A stretch of DNA of 64,000 nucleotides from assembly GCF_900110645.1 (NCBI RefSeq), contig NZ_FOFB01000009.1, positions 8,517-72,516 on the forward strand, written 5' to 3'. Of the stretch, positions 36,328 through 44,383 are shown in pieces. The notes beneath the pieces were generated by a model. That model saw nothing but the letters and a program-made list of their open reading frames with translations. It had not been told where the DNA came from and searched no databases. The translations under genes and the position numbers were made by a program. This DNA is from Neolewinella agarilytica (GTDB taxonomy: Bacteria > Bacteroidota > Bacteroidia > Chitinophagales > Saprospiraceae). How positions within the stretch are numbered: position 1 is the stretch's first letter; each line of letters opens with the position of its first letter.

Positions 36328-38112
36328 CTAAAACTCGAAACCTGACCGCGCCGTATTCCACCGTACACCAAAATTGAGGATGGTCGTTTCCAGATCAAGA
36401 GCGTCGTTCTGGGAGTCTTTGTTCCGGGAAAGTAGTTCTCCTTCAATCCAGAGATTAGGCTTGAGTTCGTAGCTGGCGCGGAGCGTCAGCAAAGTGTTGG
36501 TGTAATTGATGCCTTGCCCGATTTCGTTGCCGAAATCCATCTCCCGCAGCCCATGAGGTCGATTGAGGTTTTCCCCGACTACCCTGGAGGTCGTGCCTTG
36601 TCCCTGTTCGATGAGAAAGAGGCGCGCGCGCAGGTGCAGGCGGGGAAGGGGCCGATAGTCAGCCCCCACCAGGTTTTCTTTAAAATTAGCGCCCAGCGGA
36701 TGCGCCAAAGGCATGGCAAAATGGGTGTAAGAGCTGAGGCTGCGATGAGTGTAGGTATAGGGGCGGGCAACATTGCGCTCGACGACGAGGTCGAGTTGAT
36801 CGAGCCCAAAAGCATCCGCGTAGCGCAGTCCGGCCTGGTAGGCCCATTTATTGGCCCACCATCCCCGGCGTTCGATGAAGAGTTCGTCGAACTTGAACTC
36901 ATCAAGGATAAACTGGCCATAGGCTTCAATTCGCCAGGGGCTTCGGTAGCGGGCGGTTAGACCCACCAGGGCATTGTCCGGGCTGCCCACACTTTGCTCG
37001 ATCGTCCGATAGAGGATAATGGGATTGAGGTAGGCCAGGTCAAAGCCGTTTTCGCGCGTCATAATGACGGACTCGAAGAGGCCGAAAGTGAAGCGTTTGC
37101 CCAGATTGATGGACAGGAGGTGGGTGGCCATGTATTTTTTAGTCAGTGGGATTCCATTGGCCTGAGCTCTTGCCGGGCCGGAGGTGAGCTCGGCAAATAT
37201 GTTCCGGTAATGGAATTTCCAGATGCGCCAGTTGAGCTCGAGGTAAGGGTAATTATTGCTGAAGTTGCTCAGCAGCAGAGAGCGTTCCCCGTCGCCGAGG
37301 AAGTGAGTCCCATAGCCCAGGCGTGCCCCTACGTGCTTACTGATGTCAGCAGAGACGTACCCCTGGCCGTTAAGGAAATCATTGCCATTGCTGATGTTGA
37401 AAGCGTCCAGCTCATACTCTTTCAGGAAGCCAGCTCCGGGCAGGGCGCGGAAGCGATCCCGGAATTGCCGGACAAAGTCCGGCAGGCCAATCTGTGTCTC
37501 CAGAATTTCAAAGTTGAGGAAAATCCGGTCATCAATGCCCGCGCGCATTCTCAGTCCTCTGCGGTTGAAAAAATAATCTTCCGGATCATTTTGCTGTTTA
37601 CCGTAACGGACGTCGATGACGGGGTTAAAGCGGAGGTAAAAGTTGGGTTTATTAACTTCAAGAAACTGAGCTGGCGTATTATAGAAGAGGTTGAAAACAG
37701 GCTCACTGCTTCGATGAAGGGGGCTGTCTTCAGCAAGCAGGGCAAAATCGTCGTTAAGCGAAAAGACAGCAGGATCGTTGTCTTCCGTAGGAGAAAATGA
37801 GGGGAGTGCCAGCCATTCGTTGTTGTTGTCGAAAAAGCGTTGCAGGCGAGCCTGATCGACCCGGCTCATACTTTCACCGTAAAGGTCAAGATAGGTTTTG
37901 GCCAGGCGAACGAGGCCGGCCCGCCCGGTAGGGCGGAGGCTGATGTCGGTTGCCGGCCGTTCAAAACCGTCGTAGCCATACCGAAGGGTCAGTCTGCGGA
38001 GTAAATCGTAGCCGTCCGTTTCCTCAGTCGGTAAGGGGCTTCCCTGGGCGGAGAGACCGCTTACGAGAAGCAGGATCATAAAAATGGTAAGGGGAAGTCG
38101 CACAATTTTCAT
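36328..38112 (-). CDS. Outer-membrane beta-barrel protein, Wzi/RemB-like
   Basis: 594 residues with a signal peptide (about 1-22, ending LSAQG). An N-terminal domain of about 150 residues is followed by many alternating strands and a C-terminal aromatic end (LNFGVRWNTARSGFEF). Segments such as GYGTHFLGDGERSLLLSNFS and YLNPIILYRTIEQSVG are typical of the capsule assembly Wzi family, which includes RemB of Flavobacterium gliding. It probably spans the outer membrane and helps polysaccharide attachment or motility; that is inference. It is divergent from the next barrel gene. Confidence 0.75.
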   Translation of the reverse strand: MKIVRLPLTIFMILLLVSGLSAQGSPLPTEETDGYDLLRRLTLRYGYDGFERPATDISLRPTGRAGLVRLAKTYLDLYGESMSRVDQARLQRFFDNNNEWLALPSFSPTEDNDPAVFSLNDDFALLAEDSPLHRSSEPVFNLFYNTPAQFLEVNKPNFYLRFNPVIDVRYGKQQNDPEDYFFNRRGLRMRAGIDDRIFLNFEILETQIGLPDFVRQFRDRFRALPGAGFLKEYELDAFNISNGNDFLNGQGYVSADISKHVGARLGYGTHFLGDGERSLLLSNFSNNYPYLELNWRIWKFHYRNIFAELTSGPARAQANGIPLTKKYMATHLLSINLGKRFTFGLFESVIMTRENGFDLAYLNPIILYRTIEQSVGSPDNALVGLTARYRSPWRIEAYGQFILDEFKFDELFIERRGWWANKWAYQAGLRYADAFGLDQLDLVVERNVARPYTYTHRSLSSYTHFAMPLAHPLGANFKENLVGADYRPLPRLHLRARLFLIEQGQGTTSRVVGENLNRPHGLREMDFGNEIGQGINYTNTLLTLRASYELKPNLWIEGELLSRNKDSQNDALDLETTILNFGVRWNTARSGFEF

Positions 38113-38117
38113 GCGGT

Positions 38118-38124
38118 GAAGGTA
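38118..38124 (-). promoter_or_regulatory. Near-leaderless -7 box before the Wzi-like gene
   Basis: On the - strand TACCTTC ends 5 nt before the ATG at 38112. Confidence 0.35.
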
Positions 38125-38211
38125 CGGCAGCAGGTGGGGCTCTAAAATAATCAGCCGGTCAGAATAGTTTTAGGGGGGCAAAGTTTTCAGTCTTCCCCCA
38201 AGATCACGTGT

Positions 38212-38910
38212 ATGTCCAGATTGTTTTTCGTTCTCTTGTTTTTTTTACCCTTACTGCTAATCGGTCAAACCTATGAGCGAAGCTATGGGATTGAGTTCGC
38301 CCCTCATCACGGAAGCCGGCGCATCAGCGCCGGACAGAACGTACCTTTTACGGAGGTGGAGCGGCAGGATAGTCTGGAGACAGGTCGTGGTGGGTTCTCG
38401 GCCGGCATTGTGTTTGAAAGCCGGGCCGATAAAATTGGCTTTACCACCGGCTTACGCTACCTGCAAACCGGTTATGCAGTGGATGAGCAGACGACGGGAT
38501 CAACCTCCGGCAGAACATTTACCCAAGCCATCAAGGCCAGCTATATCTCGGTCCCCTTCGAGTTGAACTTCCATCAGGACATCACCGAGAAAGATCGGGT
38601 ACACTTTATTCTGGGGGTAGCGGCGCACCTGCACTTGCAAACGACCAATACCCAGACGGTCTTTCAGGACGGAAACGAGGTGGAAAAGATTATTATCAGC
38701 GACGACCCCGACAAAGATTACCGCTCGCCGGTGGTTTCCCTGAACACGGGGATTGGCTTTGACCGTAAGCTGAGCGAAAACTGGGCGATACGGCTACAGC
38801 CTAATTTCCAGTTCTTTCTGCAGGGCAACCTACGCGATAGTTTTAACCAGACGAACCGGAATTACTATCAGCTGGGGTTCAGGCTGACGGTGAGGCGGTT
38901 GTTTTTGTAA
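38212..38910 (+). CDS. Small outer-membrane beta-barrel protein (PorT/OMP_b-brl-like)
   Basis: 232 residues. A signal peptide (about 1-19, LLLIGQ) leads into an eight-strand-type barrel with alternating hydrophobic residues, for example GFTTGLRYLQTGY and SVPFELNFHQDI, ending in the strand YYQLGFRLTVRRLFL. It belongs to the PorT-like outer-membrane beta-barrel class; T9SS PorT itself is only one member, so no specific role is claimed. It lies divergent to the Wzi-like gene and convergent with the ferredoxin gene, 13 bp away. Confidence 0.8.
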   Translation: MSRLFFVLLFFLPLLLIGQTYERSYGIEFAPHHGSRRISAGQNVPFTEVERQDSLETGRGGFSAGIVFESRADKIGFTTGLRYLQTGYAVDEQTTGSTSGRTFTQAIKASYISVPFELNFHQDITEKDRVHFILGVAAHLHLQTTNTQTVFQDGNEVEKIIISDDPDKDYRSPVVSLNTGIGFDRKLSENWAIRLQPNFQFFLQGNLRDSFNQTNRNYYQLGFRLTVRRLFL

Positions 38911-38923
38911 GGATAATACACTC

Positions 38924-39271
38924 TTAGGCATGCAGCGTTTCCTGCCGTGCCGCCAGGACGGCCTCTTCTTCCTCCCGTTCCGGGTCGGGCACGCAGCAGT
39001 CTACGGGGCAAACGGCCGCGCACTGCGGTTCTTCGTGAAAGCCGACGCACTCTGTGCATTTGTCAGGGACGATGTAGTAAAACTCATCACTGACCGGTTC
39101 GCGTTCTTCGCCCGGAGCAACAGTCTCCCCCGTTTCAATCGTGTATGGCTCGGAGATGGTGGTTCCCTCGTCGATGGTCCATTCCACTCCGCCTTCGTAG
39201 ATGGCGGTGTTGGGGCACTCGGGTTCACAGGCTCCGCAGTTGATGCAATCGTCAGTAATCATTATGGCCAT
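38924..39271 (-). CDS. 2[4Fe-4S] ferredoxin, YfhL-like
   Basis: 115 residues. Two cluster motifs: [12 protein letters not shown] (about 9-20) and [20 protein letters not shown] (about 73-92), the second with the long YfhL-type spacing. Between them lies an acidic insert of about 50 residues usual in Bacteroidota homologs. It is an electron carrier in the cytoplasm; the partner is unknown. The acidic C-terminal tail (PEREEEEAV) is ordinary for the family. A TAACTTC box ends 8 nt before the ATG. Confidence 0.92.
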   Translation of the reverse strand: MAIMITDDCINCGACEPECPNTAIYEGGVEWTIDEGTTISEPYTIETGETVAPGEEREPVSDEFYYIVPDKCTECVGFHEEPQCAAVCPVDCCVPDPEREEEEAVLAARQETLHA

Positions 39272-39442
39272 GGGGAGAGGAAGTTAGTATAGTTGTCTGG
39301 TCGTATGTCGTCGGGCAGATGACTTTTACCGTTATCATTTGCCCAGAAAACAATATGAGGGGGGGAAAGGGTTTTCTAAGGGAGGCTCAAAATTACGCAG
39401 AAATAGTAAAAGTGTCCTTTTTGTTTGCTCTTCGTCCCATAC

Positions 39443-39462
39443 ATTGCACCTGCGGCCTCGCC
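39443..39462 (+). repeat. TTGCACCTGCGG dispersed repeat copy
   Basis: ATTGCACCTGCGGCCTCGCC, preceded by TTTGCTCTTCGTCCCATAC, an upstream block like those at 62590 and 44281. Confidence 0.65.
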
Positions 39463-39567
39463 TGATCTTGCCGAAGGGCTCCGCGGCCCGAAAGGCGAAA
39501 GAGAGTCTGCAGTTGCCAAAATCTAAGTCAACTTTGTTTCTCTTGAGACCTTTACCTAGAGCGACAA

Positions 39568-39598
39568 TTTGCATAACTGGAAAAAATATGTATCATTG
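39568..39598 (+). promoter_or_regulatory. Promoter of the DksA/TraR-like gene
   Basis: TTTG at 39568-39571, 19 bp, then TATCATTG at 39591-39598, one mismatch from TAnnTTTG. The predicted leader is about 60 nt. Confidence 0.5.
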
Positions 39599-39664
39599 GG
39601 GATATACCAACAGCGTTAATCTCAACGAATAGCCTCCCCCAACAGCGGATACACCACGCTACCC

Positions 39665-40213
39665 ATGGAAAGATATAGTGATAAAGACTTCGCGATCTTC
39701 GCGGAAAGAATCAAGTCAGAGTATGCTCTGGCAAAAGAAGAACTGCGCCTACTGCGCGATCAGGTCAACGAGCTCAGCGAGACAATGTCGCAGAACTTCG
39801 GCGCTGATATGGGAGAGGACAGCAGCTCTGTAAGCTCTCTGGAACTGCTGAACGAACAGGTTTTGCGTAAGCGGGACCACGTGCAGGCCCTACAGAACGC
39901 TATGCTGCGGATCAAGAATAAGGTGTACGGAACCTGTAGCGTTACGGGTAAACTCATTGACCGCCAGCGGCTGGAGGCCGTCCCTACCACCACCAAGAGT
40001 GTAGAGGGAATGCGGCTGGAAGCCAGCGGGCAACTCGACATTACCGCTCAGGACATTGCCCGCAGGGCCGTAGAGCGCCGGGAAGGTCCCAATAAAATTA
40101 TTTCCAAGATCAAGAAGCCGCCTCCACCACCGCGCAAGGCACAGCCTAAAAAGCGGAAGAAGCCCGGGCGGAAGCCACGTCGGCCAGTGGAGGAAGATGA
40201 TGATCTTATCTAG
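39665..40213 (+). CDS. DksA/TraR-family protein with degenerate zinc site and basic tail
   Basis: 182 residues. A coiled coil (about 10-90) is followed by YGTCSVTGKLIDRQRLEAVPTT (about 96-117), the DksA/TraR finger region in which only one of the four cysteines remains; this reduced form is common in Bacteroidota. DksA binds RNA polymerase through its secondary channel and modulates initiation. The C-terminal 45 residues are a Pro/Lys/Arg tail (KPPPPPRKAQPKKRKKPGR) ending in acidic DDDLI, unlike E. coli DksA, which could bind nucleic acid. Role here is inferred. Confidence 0.85.
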   Translation: MERYSDKDFAIFAERIKSEYALAKEELRLLRDQVNELSETMSQNFGADMGEDSSSVSSLELLNEQVLRKRDHVQALQNAMLRIKNKVYGTCSVTGKLIDRQRLEAVPTTTKSVEGMRLEASGQLDITAQDIARRAVERREGPNKIISKIKKPPPPPRKAQPKKRKKPGRKPRRPVEEDDDLI

Positions 40214-40518
40214 GTGGAGCGTCAAATAGTCTGTGAGTCAAGTAGTCAGATAGTAGCTGCCGCTGTTGTGGTGCACGCTGCTGCGCAGCTGGTTTTAAGT
40301 CAGTCAGAGAGTATAGCTGCCGCTGTTGTGGTTTGTACTGCTGTGTAGCTGAGAAAACTCGCTTTGCGAGTTAAAGACCTGACACAAAGGGAACACAGCC
40401 ACAAAGAGCACAAAGGCTTACCCCCCTTGGTCTTTTCCGGATCAAGTGTATCTAGAACCCAGTCCCGAGGCGGCGTGAATTTTTTTGTGATAGCTACTCT
40501 TTGACTGCTTGACTCTCC
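40214..40518. repeat. 305-bp repeat-rich intergenic region
   Basis: Two tandem degenerate units of about 54 bp (40237-40291 and 40299-40351) share TAGCTGCCGCTGTTGTGGT and then CTGCTG(C/T)G(C/T)AGCTG. A hairpin AACTCGC-TTT-GCGAGTT lies at 40356-40372 and a CACAAAGGGAACACAGCCAC stretch at 40383-40402. No gene was found. Confidence 0.65.
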
Positions 40519-41745
40519 TTACGCGGAGCGTAAAGTCAAGACTGTTACTTCCGGTAAAATGCCCACACGCCCCGGATAGCCCAGAAAGCCCAGCCCCCGA
40601 TTAACGTAAAGAGACTGGTTTCCCTCTCGATACAGCCCGGCCCATTGCTTGTATACGTACTGGGCGGGGCTCCATCTAAACCCCGGGATTTCGATGCCAA
40701 ACTGGAAACCATGGGTATGACCACTCAGGGTCAGGTCAATATCCGGATAGCCCGGGCGGACTTTTTCATCCCAATGCGTCGGGTCGTGGCTTAGCAGAAT
40801 CTTACAATCAGACTGTTCGGTTCCGGCATAAGCTTTAGCGAGGTCTCCTTTTTTAGGGAACCGGAAAGCCGCGCCCCAGTTTTCTACGCCCAGAATGGAG
40901 AGCTGATGACCATTAACGTTTATCTGTCGGTTCTCGTCCCTGAGTAGATCCCAGCCCAGGTCGGCATGAATGCCGTAGAGCTGTTCCATGTTGGCCTGCT
41001 TGGCCTCGGGGCTGTCCCATTCGACGTAGTCGCCATAATCGTGGTTCCCCAGAATGCTGAAAACGCCGTATTTGCCGCGGACTTCGCGGAAGATATCTAC
41101 GTAGGGGAGCATTTCTTTTGCTTCGTTGTTGACGAGGTCTCCGGTGAAACAGACGATGTCAGCAGCTTCATCGTTGATCATTTTTACGGCAGCTTTGAGG
41201 GGCTCGGACCTGGTCCAGCTACCCGAATGCATATCGCTGATCTGAACGATTTTGAGCCCGTCCAGGCCGGCCGGCAGGCCGGCTACCGGTACATCTGCAG
41301 TCATCCGCCGGTAACGATAGGCATTACGGACGACGCCATAGGTCAGCGTAGCCAGCGGTACCCCGCCCGCTATTAGTGCAGCCATTGACATAAAGCGGGA
41401 GCGACTGGTGTCCCGCTCCGTAACCGGGCTGATTTTGTTGGCGACCCAGGTAACGCCCCTCCGAAGATCATCAATGCCAAGCAGCAAAACGATGGGCAGC
41501 TTGCAGAGCCAGAAAAGGAATAGAAAGACCCGGAGAAACATCTTGGCGGATTTACCCCAGCTATCGGCTACTTCAAAAACGTTGAGTAGTAAGAAGCTGA
41601 AGGCAATCAGGGAGAGACCCCAGTAAATGGCGTAGCCTACCTTTCTTTTGGTCGCCGTATAAGGAGACAACCAACTGCGAATAGCCTGGAAGGCGTAAAT
41701 GTCTAGTGCCAGGAGGATGGCAATAAAAGTTAGAAGTCGGAGCAT
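40519..41745 (-). CDS. Membrane-anchored metallophosphoesterase
   Basis: 408 residues. Four N-terminal membrane helices (about 1-120) lead into a calcineurin-like domain: ISDMHSG (about 172-178), CFTGDLVNN (about 205-213), LGNHDY (about 237-242) and SGHTHG (about 341-346), which hold the two-metal site. It resembles the YkuE/YaeI group of phosphohydrolases acting near the membrane, sometimes on UDP-diacylglucosamine or phosphodiesters; substrate unknown. Stands alone on the - strand. Confidence 0.92.
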   Translation of the reverse strand: MLRLLTFIAILLALDIYAFQAIRSWLSPYTATKRKVGYAIYWGLSLIAFSFLLLNVFEVADSWGKSAKMFLRVFLFLFWLCKLPIVLLLGIDDLRRGVTWVANKISPVTERDTSRSRFMSMAALIAGGVPLATLTYGVVRNAYRYRRMTADVPVAGLPAGLDGLKIVQISDMHSGSWTRSEPLKAAVKMINDEAADIVCFTGDLVNNEAKEMLPYVDIFREVRGKYGVFSILGNHDYGDYVEWDSPEAKQANMEQLYGIHADLGWDLLRDENRQINVNGHQLSILGVENWGAAFRFPKKGDLAKAYAGTEQSDCKILLSHDPTHWDEKVRPGYPDIDLTLSGHTHGFQFGIEIPGFRWSPAQYVYKQWAGLYREGNQSLYVNRGLGFLGYPGRVGILPEVTVLTLRSA

Positions 41746-41850
41746 TGTGGAGAGGCTTGGAGTGTTGTAACGCTTGGGAGCGGGAATGTTTCAGGGGGGC
41801 GGGGAATTAAACCACAGAGGTGCTCAGAGGGCGGCTAGGCCGCAGAGGGG

Positions 41851-41932
41851 AGGAGGGAGGCGGAGGGATTGTTGGCTGCTTCGCAGCGGGTGGTTTCTCA
41901 CGCAGAAGGACGCGGAGGGAGCAGAGGGGAGA
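41851..41932 (+). repeat. 82-bp direct repeat, left copy
   Basis: AGGAGGGAGGCGGAGGGATT, GTTGGCTGCTTCGCAGCGGG, TGGTTTCTCACGCAGAAGG and on. Its counterpart is at 42197-42277. Confidence 0.8.
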
Positions 41933-41988
41933 TTGGGTCGCTTGAGGACGGGGATTTTGCGCGCGGAGGCCGCAGAGGGGAGGAGGGA

Positions 41989-42190
41989 GGGCTAACGCAT
42001 ACTCACCGGACGCTCAAAGGAACTCAGCAATTTCGCCTCCGGCTCCATGGCTGAGCACACTTCGAGGTCCTAGACTGCCAATTTAGGACCTCGAAGTGTG
42101 CATTTTCCGTAGCGGAGCGAAGGATAAAATGTTCCTTTCCCTTCGGGGCTGCTTCGCGGTGAGGGTCCGGCTCCGAGTATGCGTTAGCCC
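41989..42190. mobile_element. MITE-like element, 202 bp, with terminal inverted repeats
   Basis: The ends GGGCTAACGCATACTC (41989-42004) and GAGTATGCGTTAGCCC (42175-42190) are perfect 16-bp inverted repeats, extended imperfectly inward (CCGGAC and CTCA, with a bulge). A perfect internal hairpin has arms at 42055-42072 (GCACACTTCGAGGTCCTA) and 42084-42101 with an 11-base loop. The direct repeat GGGGAGGAGGGAGG abuts both sides (41977-41990 and 42193-42206), as a target duplication would. It has no transposase gene, so any movement would need one supplied elsewhere. Confidence 0.7.
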
Positions 42191-42196
42191 TGGGGG

Positions 42197-42277
42197 AGGA
42201 GGGAGGCGGAGGAATTGTTGGCTGCTTCGCAGCGGGTGGTTTCTCACGCAGAAGGACGCAGAGGGAGCAGAGGGGAA
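42197..42277 (+). repeat. 82-bp direct repeat, right copy
   Basis: Near-identical to 41851-41932, reading into the 3' flank of the DUF4340-like gene. Confidence 0.8.
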
Positions 42278-42289
42278 GCGAGGGAGGTT

Positions 42290-43096
42290 TTATTCAACAA
42301 TTTTGTCGGCTCCGAAAAAGCGATTGGGGAAATCTTCCCCGACCAGCACGTAGGGTTGTGGCCATAGCGAGTCCAGAAATACAGTGACGGTGTGTGGCTG
42401 TCCGGCGGTAAAGAAGGAGAGGGTAGCGTGGTATTTGTCGCGGTCGGCGATTTCATCGAAGTGGTCAGCGTAGCTGGGCGCAGACGCAGGTGCAAGGATG
42501 GTTTGCGCCACTTCGCCTGCTTCCGTAGGGCCAAGTCTCCAGAGGAGGCTGTCGTTTCTGGTGGCTACGATGCTGTCTACGCTCGCGGCGGCCAGGTGGA
42601 GTAGCTCTTTGCCCCGGAAGTGATCAAAGGACAGAGCGGGCAGGACGTCCGTTACTGCCTCTGGCTGCAGGGCGAAAATGTCTCCGGTGCTGGAAATACG
42701 GGCCAGCGCCGGCCCTCCGGCGCCGGCATACATCCGCAGCTCTTCTTCTCCGTATTCATCGGAGCTAAGGGTGATGGTGGTAAAGTCCTGATCCGGCAGG
42801 CTGTTGACGACGGAGTCTGTTCGCAGTTCCGTTAGTGCCCGAACAAAGTCTTCGGCCCGCGCTGACTGGTCCAGGATCTGACGATTGTCGCGGCTAACAA
42901 CCCATTGCTTATCCTCCAGGCGTGTCAGCTGGAAAGGGTGGGGCTGGCCCGGTGCGGTAACCCGCACCTGAGTAAGCTCGTCGGCCGCCGATAACAACAA
43001 CTTCTCCCGCAGGGGAGCATCGGTATACTCCTGCCAGTAGAACCAGCTGACGTAAATGAGGACTGCGAACAGAACGATGGGGATAAGACGCCGCAT
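42290..43096 (-). CDS. Membrane-anchored DUF4340-like protein
   Basis: 268 residues. An N-terminal membrane helix (about 3-20) anchors a beta-rich exported domain. The pattern PFQLTRLEDKQWVV, then a helical stretch, then VNSLPDQDF resembles DUF4340, which in some Bacteroidota is linked to gliding ABC transporter genes; that link is not seen here. The start ATG overlaps the rdgB stop (TAATG), so the two are translationally coupled. Codons for ILAPASAP (about 199-206) coincide with a copy of the TTGCACCTGCG repeat at 42476-42501. Confidence 0.65.
   Translation of the reverse strand: MRRLIPIVLFAVLIYVSWFYWQEYTDAPLREKLLLSAADELTQVRVTAPGQPHPFQLTRLEDKQWVVSRDNRQILDQSARAEDFVRALTELRTDSVVNSLPDQDFTTITLSSDEYGEEELRMYAGAGGPALARISSTGDIFALQPEAVTDVLPALSFDHFRGKELLHLAAASVDSIVATRNDSLLWRLGPTEAGEVAQTILAPASAPSYADHFDEIADRDKYHATLSFFTAGQPHTVTVFLDSLWPQPYVLVGEDFPNRFFGADKIVE
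42476..42501 (-). repeat. TTGCACCTGCG repeat inside a coding region
   Basis: On the - strand CCATCCTTGCACCTGCGTCT, then GCGCCC, translated as ILAPASAP. It could be an inserted copy that kept the frame or a chance match. Confidence 0.4.
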
Positions 43097-43686
43097 TAGT
43101 CAGTAGCGTTTTTACGGAGGAAGTCCTGCAGCTTGGCCATCGCCCGGGCGCGGTGGCTGAATTGTCGTTTCTCCGCGCCGGACATTTCGGCGAAGGTGCG
43201 CCCGTCGCCTTCGGCCGGAATAAAAATGGGGTCGTAGCCAAAGCCCTCCGCTCCGCGCAATTCCGTACTGATCGTCCCTTCACAGCGCCCTTCAAAGAGG
43301 TGCTCCTCACCCTGGAGCAACAGACAGATGAAGGTGCGGAAGCGAGCCGTACGCACGGCCTCTCCCGTCAGCCCGGCGAACACCTTGGCGTTGTTGGCTT
43401 CTGCGCTTCGCTCCGGCCCGGCGTAGTGCGCCGTGTCTACCCCCGGCGCGCCGCCCAGGGCGTCGATCTCCAGCCCGGTATCCTCACTGAAACAGTCGTA
43501 GCCGTAGTTGTCCTTCACGAAGTGGGCCTTTTGGCGGGCGTTACCGGGGATGGTGCCCGTCGTTTCGGGAATTTCCTCCAGACAATCAATGTCCTTCAGG
43601 CTCAGGAAATCGTACTCGCCGCCGAGCTGGGCTTTGATCTCGGCGATCTTGTGGGGGTTATTGGTGGCAAAAACTAGCTTGGACAT
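43096..43686 (-). CDS. rdgB: XTP/dITP diphosphatase (non-canonical purine NTP pyrophosphatase)
   Basis: 196 residues from ATG 43686; an in-frame start at 43827 adds 47 residues of basic, non-conserved sequence and is rejected. It starts MSKLVFATNNPHKIAEIKAQL (here the Ham1 TxNxxK motif is TNNPHK at about 8-13) and contains CFSEDTGLEIDALGGAPGV, GFGYDPIFIP and SHRARAM at the usual places. It hydrolyses ITP, XTP and dITP to monophosphates, keeping them out of nucleic acids. It overlaps the DUF4340-like gene and follows the psi-like gene by 49 bp. Confidence 0.96.
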   Translation of the reverse strand: MSKLVFATNNPHKIAEIKAQLGGEYDFLSLKDIDCLEEIPETTGTIPGNARQKAHFVKDNYGYDCFSEDTGLEIDALGGAPGVDTAHYAGPERSAEANNAKVFAGLTGEAVRTARFRTFICLLLQGEEHLFEGRCEGTISTELRGAEGFGYDPIFIPAEGDGRTFAEMSGAEKRQFSHRARAMAKLQDFLRKNATD

Positions 43687-43735
43687 TTTGGTTCTTTGGT
43701 TCTTTGGGCGTTGGAGGCGTTGGAGGGCGTGGCTT

Positions 43736-44182
43736 TTATGCCTCGCGAAGGAAGCCGTCTTTGATGGAACCCCAGAGCGCTCCGGCGGGTTTGTTGTTGC
43801 CATTGGCCTTCGCCTGGGCGATGACATCGACCGACTGGGCTACCAGATAGCGGCAGCCGGCGACTTCCACGGGAGCGTAGGGGTATTCCAGAAAGTGCAG
43901 GCCAAGATCCGGAAGCCGTTGACCGAAGAGAATCACTTTGGATACGCCCAGCTGGCGGATGAGGGCGGAGAGGTCCAGCCCGCCCTTCTCTTCAGTCCAC
44001 TCGAGTAAGTGAAGTTGTTCGGCGGGGCTGTCGTAGCCCGCCGCGTTCAGCACCCTGGCGAGGAAGTCCAGATTGCCATCGTAGAGGACGAGTAACTCGT
44101 GACCGGCTGAAGCGTCGAGCGCCGCCAGGGCGGCGGCGTTATCGGGCAGACCGATGAGGTGGAGGTTGGGGAAGGTGGGCAT
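43736..44182 (-). CDS. Small protein resembling DNA polymerase III psi
   Basis: 148 residues, no signal. Secondary structure appears alpha/beta with VSKVILFGQRLPDLGL (about 84-99) and a C-terminal NNKPAGALWGSIKDGF that recalls the ALW ending of HolD/psi-like proteins of Bacteroidota. Psi bridges the clamp loader to SSB; if this is a homolog it would act in the replisome. This rests on motif resemblance only. TATCTTC ends 6 nt before the ATG. It precedes rdgB on the same strand. Confidence 0.55.
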   Translation of the reverse strand: MPTFPNLHLIGLPDNAAALAALDASAGHELLVLYDGNLDFLARVLNAAGYDSPAEQLHLLEWTEEKGGLDLSALIRQLGVSKVILFGQRLPDLGLHFLEYPYAPVEVAGCRYLVAQSVDVIAQAKANGNNKPAGALWGSIKDGFLREA

Positions 44183-44188
44183 GGGGGG

Positions 44189-44195
44189 GAAGATA
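44189..44195 (-). promoter_or_regulatory. Near-leaderless -7 box before the psi-like gene
   Basis: On the - strand TATCTTC ends 6 nt before the ATG at 44182. Confidence 0.35.
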
Positions 44196-44298
44196 CGGAG
44201 GGGGAAATATTTAAGGAGCTTTCAGCTTTTTTATTCCGCAAAATAAAATTTGCCCTCCCCACTTTTTATCCCCAACTTTGCTTTCCAAGGGAATTCTT

Positions 44299-44322
44299 CC
44301 TTGCACCTGCGGCCGCGGCACC
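44299..44322 (+). repeat. TTGCACCTGCGGCCGCGG repeat upstream of ilvE
   Basis: CCTTGCACCTGCGGCCGCGG, then CACC, 62 bp before the ilvE ATG and in the same direction. The upstream block TTTGCTTTCCAAGGGAATTC is like other copies. Confidence 0.65.
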
Positions 44323-44383
44323 ACATTATGCGTCCGCAGGAATTGTTTGCCCCAACCATTGTTAACCAGAAAACTATACGCTC

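Larger units (their letters stand above)
39272..39664 (+). other. 393-bp gene-free stretch with promoter and one dispersed repeat
   Basis: It holds divergent upstream DNA for the ferredoxin and DksA-like genes, a TTGCACCTGCGGCCTCGCC repeat copy at 39443-39462, and a promoter at 39568-39598. Positions 39341-39400 are A/G-rich without a recognisable feature. Confidence 0.6.
41746..42289. other. 544-bp gene-free region with a MITE-like element inside direct repeats
   Basis: An 82-bp unit (41851-41932) recurs at 42197-42277 with two or three differences (TTGTTGGCTGCTTCGCAGCG, GGTGGTTTCTCACGCAGAAG). The copy at the right is preceded by the 202-bp element described separately. The open frames here have no start context and are read from G/A-rich repeat DNA. 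Confidence 0.8.

Noticed and set aside
41774-42353. ORFs in the repeat region
   Set aside because: They are read from G/A-rich repeats and the MITE-like element with no coding pattern.
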